From: Paralvinella palmiformis
Lineage: Eukaryota > Annelida > Polychaeta > Terebellida > Alvinellidae
Direction: 5' to 3'
NCBI GenBank assembly: GCA_025642065.1
Contig: JAODUP010000669.1
Location: 186,001-250,000, forward strand
DNA length: 64,000 bases
Positions 56,430 through 64,000 of the stretch are shown here, in pieces; positions within the stretch are counted from its first letter, which is position 1, and each line of letters opens with the position of its first letter. The translations under genes were made by a program, and so were the position numbers. The notes under the pieces are model-generated. The model ran no database searches and was not told the origin of the DNA. It saw nothing but the letters and a program-made list of their open reading frames with translations.

Positions 56430-56472
56430 GGATTAGAGGGTTAGGATTAGGGTTAGGGTCATTCTTTTGGGT
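56430..56472 (+). repeat. Short interstitial telomere-like tract (TTAGGG)n
   Basis: gagggttaggattagggtta then gggtc and a later ggttaggg: about four to five imperfect TTAGGG units. Confidence 0.7.
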
Positions 56473-56484
56473 CAGTGGTTAGGG

Positions 56485-56523
56485 CAGAGAGCTTAAATAG
56501 AGAGGCGTTACTCTTGCCGCGCC
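56485..56523 (+). repeat. Solo end of the nested-element family
   Basis: CAGAGAGCTTAAATAGAGAG then GCGTTACTCTTGCCGCGCC matches the left end at 54182 almost base for base, without the rest of the element. Confidence 0.85.
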
Positions 56524-57148
56524 ACAGTGAGCTCCGGTGGCCTAGCGGTTAAGCACTAAAAATCCAGATCATATCTCATTTTACACCAGCTTTTTTTTCT
56601 TTCGTAAACGAAAGAAATGTCTTTATTTGTATATACTTTTCCTGTTACTGCAGCTAAAAGCCGTGCAGAATGAACCAGTGCCATTAGGCGCCATGTTAAC
56701 GAAGGTAGCTGTCCGTGACATCCTGCCTCCAGCCGCTAGTGTCCCGCCGCTCCTTGAATTCAAAATGGTGCCCCATGTTAAAACGCAAAGTAACACGTCT
56801 TGTTATAAACAGTCTTTGCTATGACTCTGGACTTACATAAAACGTTATTTACATATTTTATGCCACATAATAGGACACGAGGATAACAGATTCTCTGCAC
56901 AAACAAAATTATAATGCACATATCACAATAAATTTCCATATTCCTAGGTTCAAAACCTGAACTGCAGCCACTTCAAGTCAACGCTGATCACAAAACAAGT
57001 GTGCCTGTAATAAGTATAAAATTTGGCAAGAAAGAACCCATCTCGTTGAGTGTTGACTGATGTGATATTAAAATTCAACTTATTTTATGTATTTACATTT
57101 TTTAAACAGTCTCGCATCTAATAATGATATGTTATTACTTTATTTCAG

Positions 57149-57355
57149 TATGCCATCTGATGAAGAAAGACGGAAGCTCTGGCTGAAAGCAATTAATAGG
57201 TTGGATGTTATAACATGAACACCCTGGACCCCGTCAAAGTTTGATGTGCTCTGTACCGATAATTTCTCCGCAGATGATTTTATCCCGACTAACAACTGAA
57301 GATCCAAAACGATATGGCAGTACCTTCAATATTTTCCTGGAAAATCCAGCATCAG
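57149..57355 (+). pseudogene. P-like transposase exon 2 (THAP second half)
   Basis: Acceptor ttatttcag, in phase with exon 1. Reads MPSDEERRKLWLKAINRLD, a stop where Trp is expected, then TPSKFDVLCTDNFSADDF. The C-x-x-H zinc ligand His is Asn (CTDNF). A later frame change gives EDPKRYGSTFNIFLENPAS before donor CAG|GTAGTT. The exon ends with a G that completes Asp with exon 3. Confidence 0.85.
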
Positions 57356-57836
57356 GTAGTTGTACTATTAATTTTATGTTGTACGTCTTGCAATGGGATG
57401 ACATTTCTATGAAGTTATAGTGTAAGTTTGGAAAGGTTTTAAAAAGTCACTTTGAGTTATGTAGTTACAGGAGTTTAAGAGTCAATCTCTGGTGATGTCA
57501 ACGTATCAGTTATGTATTTGAATATGTGTTATTGACCAGAATGCTAATAGATTTTGTATGCTTATATTTTGTATTTTTCTATAGATATATTTCTGTATAC
57601 GACTCATTTACATTATTTTATGATGATGTATTGAATAAGACAAAATTGGTAATAATTTGTAATAATATTTTGCCAGATTATTGTAACATGCTATATATGA
57701 TAATAATAAAATCATAGAATAATTACCTTTTTTCGATTGAAAGAATATTTTAAGTTAGAAACTGGTTATGTAAATTTATGACGTGCTGTAAATTAAAATA
57801 ATTAACTTCGATCAACTTGTTTTCAGACAGTGTCTC

Positions 57837-58140
57837 AGCAGACACAGAAACATCTTGCGTCAAGTGTGAAAGGCACAGAGCCAGAGACTCCCCCACCCCC
57901 ACCCTAGGTGTTCCACTATAACCGCTATCACAACAGAGCACTCTTATACATGTGAGCCAAATACGTTTAAGAGAAAATATCAAGGAACACTCCATAAGTT
58001 AGAACAGACTCAAAAAGAGCTCTTGAATACAAAATGGAGAGAGAAAGGGGCCAAGGTCTGTATAGACAATTTGTGGTGAGATATGAAGGAACAACAAAAA
58101 ATCTCAGAGGAGGCCCAGAAAATGCTTGAAGCATACAAAG
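57837..58140 (+). pseudogene. P-like transposase exon 3 (Cys-containing linker and coiled coil)
   Basis: Acceptor gttttcag, donor AAAG|GTTTGA, phase 1 to 1. Reads DSVSADTETSCVKCERHRAR, then after a stop and frame change TFKRKYQGTLHKLEQTQKEL and MKEQQKISEEAQKMLEAYK, a heptad-like helical stretch where THAP proteins carry a coiled coil. Confidence 0.7.
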
Positions 58141-58475
58141 GTTTGATTTAGTGTCTTACAAATGGTGTGCCTAGTTATCAAATTAAAATATTTCAATTAA
58201 GATAACAAAATATTGGGGGATATTTTCATTCTCCTGATCATGCTGGTATTCATAGGACTTCTTTTTGATGACTCGCCCATGTGTATTCAAATGCATACTC
58301 TCCTGGGTCCTGATCATGCTGGTTTTTTAAACTTCTTTCAGATGACTTGCCCATATGTCTATTTGATGTCTGTTAATATGTTTTTTTTAAATAATGTTCA
58401 AGCACAACTGATATATTTGGTGGATATTAAGATTAGGAGTAGAAACTTTAATTGAACACATGGTTAATGTTTGTA

Positions 58476-58590
58476 TTAATAATACTGTATATCTAATAAA
58501 GCATCCTTACTAGCAGGAGCCATTCAAAGGCGCTATACAAATGATATGTAATATAATAATACCTCAAATAACATGTATGTATAAAACAAT
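58476..58590 (-). mobile_element. Solo 3' tail of the L2-like LINE, in a P-like element intron
   Basis: Aligns over ~110 bases to the tail of the LINE at 15685-15790 (ttactagcaggagccattca, aaggcgct, gatatgtaat). Same orientation as that antisense copy. No RT sequence is attached, so it is an extremely 5'-truncated insertion. Confidence 0.85.
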
Positions 58591-58980
58591 ACCAGAGAAG
58601 AGATCAGCAAGAAAGGCCTCCGTGTAAATCGATATATATATTTTCTGTGTGAAATAAATTTAGCTAAACAGATTGTTTCTGTAAAGCAGGGTTGGGTTTC
58701 TGCTGGCAGAAACCTATTTCTGATGCACAGTAAGGCAGAAACTACTTTGTGCCGGCAGAAATGATAATTCTGAAAATGGGGGCTGTTGAAATTCTAAATT
58801 TATAGTAATGTACATATTAATTTTTTATTTGCATAGAAATGATGTAAGTCGATGGATCTGTAATTCAAGAAATTGAATAAATAGTTCCTAATGCTGCTCA
58901 ATTTGATCAAAGGAGAGCTGTGTGAAAACCTTTAACCTTAAAAATAATGTTAAATCTCAACTGTTTTATGTCAATTACAG

Positions 58981-59140
58981 ATATCCCTGTTGACTTGTTT
59001 AAGAAGCCATCTCAGGAATATTTAGATGATCAAAAACAGTTCGCCTCAACTTTATTCTTCTAAAGCCCCAAAGCATACAATTACTTGAGAGAAAAGAATA
59101 TTTCACCAGGAATTAAATAGGGCAGTGTTTGGAATTTAAT
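58981..59140 (+). pseudogene. P-like transposase exon 4
   Basis: Acceptor tcaattacag, in phase (G|AT). Reads DIPVDLFKKPSQEYLDDQKQ, FASTLFF, stop, SPKAYNYLREKN, a block that precedes the catalytic core in THAP9/P transposases (LHFYSPKAYNYLR-like). The exact donor is uncertain, about 59140. Confidence 0.75.
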
Positions 59141-59200
59141 GTCTACTAACTACTATTTTTCAACATTTCCATGCTAACAGTATTTTTTCATTGTTATTAG

Positions 59201-60650
59201 ATGGGTGAGTAGCATAGCTGCCAGACCTGGCATTTCCAGCCAAGTGTTAGCAATGATGAAGGAAAGGGTAGCTACTGATCCCCAAAACTACAGCCAGTCC
59301 AGTGTAATGATTGATGGGATGTCAATTAGAAAATGTATTGACTGGAACCCTAACCTTCAAAGTAGGCTTTGTTGATCTCGGGGCTGGATCCCTTGATAAT
59401 GATGTGGCGGAGGCAACAGAGGTCATTGTCATTATGGCTGTGGGACTTCAAGGTCATTGGAAGATACTGGTGGGGTACTTCTTGGTCAATCATATTTCTG
59501 CTGAAGTTCAAAGTCAACTTGTACTGTCAGTCATCAGTTCTTTACATGATGTTAAAGTGAATGCATTGGCTCTTGTCATGGATGGTCATGCTATAAACCA
59601 AAAAATGGTAAACTTACTTGGTTGTAAAATAATGTCAGGTACTATTAATAGCAGTTTCCCACATCCTTTAGATAGTTCACAGAATGTGTATGTATTATTT
59701 GATACTTGTCATCTTTAAAATGTATGGGGAGCATTGCATGCCATACAAGAGATTAACACCTCTGTAGGGAAAGCAAGGTCCAAGGGAAAGCAATATTGTC
59801 CATCTGCAGGAACTTCAGGCATCAGAAAGTTTACATGCAGCCAACAAACTAACAATGAGACATGTTAAATTTCAACAAAATAAAAGTCAAATTAGCAGCA
59901 TAAAATCATATGAATGCCTCTGTTGCTTCTGCATTAAAATATGTTTTTCAGCTTGGTTGTGGGGGGGGGGTTGACAGTTGCCTTGGTACTGCTAATTTTG
60001 TTTCAATTATTGATCATTTGTTCAATATGTTCAACAGCAGGACACTATTGGCAAATGGGTACAAAAGTGCATTAAGACAGGAGAATTATCGGGCTGTTGA
60101 ATCATTTTTATTAGCAGCCAAGGGAGTGTTGCTTAGCATGACAGACATGACTGGTAAACAGGTTTGTAACGGTAAGCGCAAAATATGTATACTGGTTTTC
60201 TTTTTAACATCGAGAGTCTTCTTGGTTTGGTGAAGATGTTGTTGTTTGAACTATCACCAGTACAACAGTTTTTGTTAACGTATAAATTATCACAAGACCA
60301 TCTTGAATTGTTCTTTTCCGCTGTATGTTAGTTTTGAGTTTGGAATAACAATCCTTCTGCCTTACATTTGAGCAAGGCTTTTAGATCACTGTTGAGCCAT
60401 GCAGGGGTAGCTATAAAATATTCTATTAAAGCTAATTGTTTATTTCAGGACACAACTTCACTGTTAAATGTGGCCAGCACAGATGAAGTAAAGCCATTTC
60501 TTACATTTGAGACAGCACTATGTGATCATACTTATAGTTCTATAAATATTGGCCTTACTACCTTTGTTGAGGGCATCAATGGATATATTGCGGTGTGGGT
60601 TGCGCAAGTTGTGAGTCGCAACTCCCAAATCCCTCATTTAAGTAAATAAT
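59201..60650 (+). pseudogene. P-like transposase exon 5 (catalytic core)
   Basis: Acceptor tgttattag. Order of blocks: WVSSIAARPGISSQVLAMM; SSVMIDGMSIRKCIDWN; then in another frame FVDLGAGSLDNDVAEATEV, MAVGLQGHWKILVGYFLVNH, VNALALVMDGHAINQKMVNL and VYVLFDTCHL; then FNMFNSRTLLANGYKSAL and ENYRAVESFLLAAKGVL; then LLTYKLSQDHLELFFSAV; then NNNPSA, KAFRSLLSHAG and GYIAVWVAQ. This matches P-element/THAP9 transposases; Asp of MIDGM, Asp of VMDGH and Glu of HLELFF are candidate catalytic residues. At least two frameshifts and several stops; C-terminus lost at the LINE. Confidence 0.85.
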
Positions 60651-60655
60651 ATAAT

Positions 60656-61915
60656 TGGTTATAATATATAAAAAATAACAATATACAAAAATTATATATC
60701 GCCCTATATAACCTGTAAGAAGGTTCCTCTAAGGCGCTTGACAATAAATAATTCTATGGATGTAACAGATTTACATCCTTAAAAATACATAATTCTTTCC
60801 AGCCAAATACATAATATATTCAGTTAGGAAAAGCTGAAACAAAAAGATTAGTTTCTTATCTTCTTTTTGAAGGTATCAAGGGTCTTGCACTTTCTGATGG
60901 TTACTGGAAGATTATTCCATAAGGTTGCAGCAGCCTTTCTGAAACATCTATATGTCACTCCACGTGTTGTTGGTACGGCTAAGAGGCATTGTCAGTTGAT
61001 ACGGCATGACAAGTTCCTCTAAGTACTGAGGGGCAGTCCCTTGAAGTGCCTTAAAAGTGTACATAAAAATCTTGTACTGCGACCTATATATAACCGGAAG
61101 CCAATGCATGGAGTTCAAGACTGGTGTTACATGTTCTCTTTTATGAGTGCGAGTGACTAACCTGGCAGAATAATTCTGTACTTTCTGTAGCCATGTCATC
61201 AGTGTACTTGGTAGACCATACAGGAGAGCGTTGCCGTAATCTAGCCGAGATGTTATCAGGGCATGTGCCAGTGTTTTGTAAGCATCCAATGTGATGTACC
61301 GCCTGATATGACAAATATTACGAATCTGGTAATAACAGGCTTTGGATATGGCATTTACTTGCCTCTCCATGGTCAGGGATGTATCAAAATATACTCCTAA
61401 GTTCTTCACTGATTATGCTACAGAAACAGTATTATTACCTACCTGAAGTCGTAATTCCTCATTCATCCTAACCTGATGTTTTGGGGTTAAAGATAATGAG
61501 CTCTGTCTTTTCCTCGTTTAACTTAAGCATGTTTGCATTTATCCAAGTACTGATATCAGCCAAACAAGCTTCCAATTTCTTTGCAACGTCGGACCAAGTT
61601 GTTTTGGGCATGATCGCCATGTAAACCTGTGTATCATCTGCATAACAGTGGTAGAGTAAATTATGTCGGCTACATATTGCACCAATTGGTTTTGAATACA
61701 AACAGTAATTATGTGGTCCAAGTACCGATCCTTGTGGCACCCCAAAATTCAGGCACTTACCTTCTGATGTCGTCATTCCGATAGCAACACACTGAAGGAT
61801 TGATAAATTGGCGTTCACCATACGAGATATCCCATTTTCTATTAACATTTCTACCGATAAAATCACTACGAAAAAGTCTGACAGGCGAGACCAAGCCAAG
61901 GCCCAGGGCAAAGCG
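60656..61915 (-). mobile_element. L2-like LINE, 5'-truncated, antisense
   Basis: The minus strand has two good frames. 61468-61911 carries NFGVPQGSVLGPHNYCLYSK and the catalytic CYADDTQVYMAI with WINANMLKLNEEKTELIIFN. 60948-61409 carries KNLGVYFDTSLTMERQVN, ITSRLDYGNALLYGLPS and RLVTRTHKREHVTPVLNSMH. One frameshift and one stop separate them. The tail (60660-60790) contains the aaggcgctt motif. Same type as the copy at 32.4-34.6 kb but much better preserved. 5' truncated within the RT. Confidence 0.9.
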
Positions 61916-62755
61916 TCAGTCCTATATTCAGAGAATGTATTCCTAACGAATATGAACCTAAAAAAGGCAATAATTTGTCACGTTGGCTTCCATAATAGGA
62001 TAATATTATTTAACCGGCAGCCGGGTCCCGAACGATATAAAACGGTCTTATTCGTCCGGCAGCAGGAGCCCGAAGCAAAGTATCGGCGACTGCTTACCCG
62101 GCAGCTGGGTATACAACGCTAATTTTAGTTCTTGCTCAGCCGGCATTGCCGGATGCGCAGCGACATAAATCTTCACTCGGTGGCCGGCAAGCCCAGTCGG
62201 GTTATCACAAAATGAGGACGCCTTAATTTTTCTCTGAATGGCGTCTGTCCTGTGCTTAAACGTTTATTAGAATAATAAATGCGATGGTTCGACAGTCATC
62301 TTTGGTGAACTTACTAGATCTAGTGCCAGACGCCTCAAATTTGGAAAGATAGACCTCAAAATAGATCTTAGTCTGGTACGCAAGTGGCAAAATCTTCACT
62401 AAGGTCTTCATGCAGTAAAGAACCGAATATTTAACGGGTGGACAGGAGACAAAATCTTCACTGGGGAACAGGCAACCGGGTGAATAATGACTTCCTATAT
62501 TTTAAACAAATGAGGGAACACGAGACGTTGGTCTGCCACAGTTTTAGGTGGAAGTGTTTTTATTAGGTCACAGAACCAGGTCATACCATTCTTTCATCTC
62601 AATCACTCAATGGGTCATACAGACATAATAATATTTGTACTTCATGCTTCTTATGACAATATATTACACATAGCATCTTGAATTTGTCAACTCGCACAGT
62701 AAATAATAATGTTATCCGCAAATGAACGTTTTGTTCAATAACATTGTTCATTGTT
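61916..62755. other. GC-richer unknown region with short repeats
   Basis: At about 62010-62195 the motif ccggcagc/ccggcattgccgg recurs about five times, two of them in ~55-base units (ccggcagccgggtcccgaa; ccggcagcaggagcccgaa). 'aaatcttcact' occurs three times (about 62168, 62391, 62454). No reading frame or known element was recognised. Confidence 0.45.
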
Positions 62756-62759
62756 GTGT

Positions 62760-63165
62760 GTTTCCCTTGCCGCGCCATGGTGAATTTTGAACTAGTGGCG
62801 CCCCAAGCGACCGGAGGTATTTCTCAGATAAACAAAACCTCTGGTTGTCCACATGTGGTCGTATACATGTGTGCGATGGTTGAAATAAATTGCCAATACT
62901 AGTACTATATGTTAAATGATCACATACTCTTTTATTAATAAAAAAAAGTTAATTGTGCACACATGATATCGAAAAAACGAAGCTCTGAAACTAAATAAAG
63001 ATTTAAGTGATTTCACAGCCCAGTCACTTAATTCATAGCCTACAATTTGCGATCACTTGACAGCTGATCAGAAAATAATTGAAGGTGGTTTAGAAATATT
63101 AACAATGTTTATGTTTGCGTTAACATGTTAGAGATAGAGAAATTAGTACTTTCATACATATCTTC
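62760..63165 (-). mobile_element. Inverted partial copy of the nested THAP element (3' part)
   Basis: The reverse complement aligns to 55498-56185 of the nested element (blocks aattcaccatggcgcgg, ggtatttctcagataaac, ccaatactagtactatatg, cacagcccagtcacttaatt, ttaacgcaaacataaacatt). Relative to that copy it lacks about 300 bases (55559-55858 region). Its terminal ~25 bases have diverged. Confidence 0.88.
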
Positions 63166-63446
63166 TTCTGCAGAACGACTACGACCCGACTGTACGAATC
63201 ACATTCCAATGTTTTATTGTGTTGACTAAAACGACTACGACTTGCTGCGCCAACTTTGTTTACACGCGCAACTCAAACACGCTAGAGCAACTAGAGCCGA
63301 CATAGACATGACAATTAGAGAGCATAAAAGCACGTAGACATTCAAGTAACATTTAATTTTGTATACAAACACACATATATTTAATTAGGCTGGCCATTTA
63401 ATTATACACAACAAAACATAGGAATACCTCTTTAACAACCAAATAG
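63166..63446. other. No gene recognised
   Basis: Contains two copies of an 'acgactacgac' motif (about 63174 and 63231). Nothing else. Confidence 0.5.
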
Positions 63447-63530
63447 GTGGGCCGAGATCGACGTGGGCTGAAGTCGACATGAGCCGAGATCGATAGGCCG
63501 AGAACGACGAGGGCCGAGATCGACGTGAAT
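63447..63530. repeat. 16-bp tandem repeat, about 5 units, then GTA/TTA runs
   Basis: Units of gtgggccgagatcgac, five copies with substitutions (63447-63526), followed by TTA and GTA trinucleotide runs at about 63535-63570. Each unit holds the palindrome-like gatcgac/gtcgac. Confidence 0.85.
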
Positions 63531-63602
63531 CGTTGTTGTTATTATTATTAGTAGTAGTAGTAGTATTGTTATTATTTATTGTTATTTTTGTCTTAATAAC
63601 AG

Positions 63603-63734
63603 CCAAGATTATTCCTGTTTTAAGACGAGGAGAAGAGATCCCAGCTTCGTTACGGTTCATTAACTATATAGACGCTCGTGATGATATAGATGATACAGAT
63701 GTTGTTAATAAATTTGCCAGGGCTGTCGCGGAAG
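63603..63734 (+). CDS. Putative single exon of an unidentified gene
   Basis: 132 bases between acceptor gtcttaataacag and donor GAAG|GTAAAT, symmetric phase 1-1. Reads AKIIPVLRRGEEIPASLRFI, NYIDARDDIDDTDVVNKFAR, AVAE. The IIPVL..GEEIPxSL..I.YID pattern resembles the middle of TIR-type signalling domains (box 2/3 region), but one short exon is not enough to assign it. No partner exons are visible in the window; the gene would continue past 64 kb. Confidence 0.4.
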
Positions 63735-63755
63735 GTAAATCCTATTTGATATCTG

Positions 63756-63942
63756 ATGATGATGATTGATGTTTTACGGCCACTTTTGTGCACAAGGTAG
63801 GCTAAATGGGCCGAGCGACCTCCAAAGGTAATGAGAAGAAGCGAAAGACGAAACAACCTTCAGATATGCCCACGCCGGGATTCGAACACGGGTGGTAGTG
63901 ATCTGTGGTCTAACACGCTACCGCTAGACCACGGAGGCGCCT
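63756..63942 (-). mobile_element. SINE family A, tRNA-derived, antisense
   Basis: The minus strand begins ggcgcctccgtggtctagcg (box A) and gttcgaatcccggcgtgg (box B), then the body catatctgaaggttgtttcg and ttacctttggaggtcgctcg, and a tail of ATCATC repeats. It is the best preserved head of the three copies. Confidence 0.88.
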
Positions 63943-64000
63943 GATAGAGAATTGTTCCGGGACAGATTCAGATTGCCTGCATGTAGTGATTGATTGGTAC

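Larger units (their letters stand above)
56239..57148 (+). other. P-like element intron 1 with a ~430-bp composite insertion
   Basis: 56240-56388 and 56821-56985 align to 53661-53960 of the 496-bp relative. The block between (about 56390-56820) is absent from that relative. It holds a TTAGGG tract, a 39-base copy of the nested element's end, a tRNA-like fragment (ctccggtggcctagcggtta) and a GC-richer unknown part. Confidence 0.75.
53519..60655 (+). mobile_element. P-element/THAP9-like DNA transposon (relic with nested insertions)
   Basis: The 5' tip is CATTGACC at 53519, interrupted after eight bases by a 496-bp related element and resuming at 54023 (CATTGACCTAAAAGAAAA). The transposase exons follow on the + strand: a split THAP exon, THAP second half, coiled region, and the catalytic core with YKLSQDHLELFFSAV. 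Other insertions are a 2026-bp THAP element, a ~430-bp composite block in intron 1 (about 56390-56820) and a LINE tail. The readable protein stops at GYIAVWVAQ (about 60600), where an antisense LINE begins; the 3' terminus was not found in the window. The sequence before the tip is acgggaat; a matching copy should mark the other end. Confidence 0.85.

Overview
The window is animal nuclear DNA: AT-rich, split by spliceosomal introns, full of microsatellites, and carrying TTAGGG-type telomere-like tracts, tRNA-derived SINEs and several non-LTR retrotransposon families. The repeat set (L2/CR1-like LINEs with a GGCGCT-type 3' tail, a Tigger-like relic, a Ty3/Gypsy relic and P-element-like THAP transposons) and the host gene fit a marine invertebrate, most likely a mollusc. 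That assignment is inference.

Layout. 1-7.3 kb holds relics: a broken PIN-like/CXC-tail ORF, a LINE remnant and an antisense CR1-like LINE. 7.45-30.3 kb is one well supported host gene, SUCLA2 (ADP-forming succinyl-CoA ligase beta subunit, mitochondrial TCA cycle), on the + strand in 11 coding exons. All junctions are GT-AG and phase compatible, giving about 456 residues. Its introns contain a LINE with a long RT frame, a second LINE piece, two SINE families and a 28-bp minisatellite. 32.4-38.1 kb holds antisense LINE relics, a telomere-like tract and a broken DDE-type transposase gene whose acidic C-terminal tail has become a 27-bp minisatellite.

39.1-44.6 kb (- strand) holds a very long, highly acidic, largely disordered reading frame with a two-helix membrane hairpin and an upstream array of 48-bp (16-residue) repeats. 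It is interrupted only by single-base frame changes. I do not recognise it, and it is the best candidate here for an undescribed protein.

48.3-63.2 kb is a transposon nest: a SINE, a Tigger/pogo relic, an L2-like LINE and a Gypsy protease/RT relic, then a P-element/THAP9-like transposon (about 53.5-60.66 kb) with recognisable exons. A 496-bp short relative sits eight bases inside its 5' tip, flanked by an 8-bp target duplication. A second THAP-encoding element (2026 bp, 7-bp target duplication) splits its THAP exon. An antisense LINE abuts its 3' side. A partial inverted copy of the second element lies at 62.8-63.2 kb. The window ends with one putative exon of an unidentified gene and an antisense SINE.

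Only SUCLA2 is a confidently functional gene. The acidic gene may be functional if its frame breaks are consensus errors. Everything else recognisable is a mobile-element relic or simple repeat.
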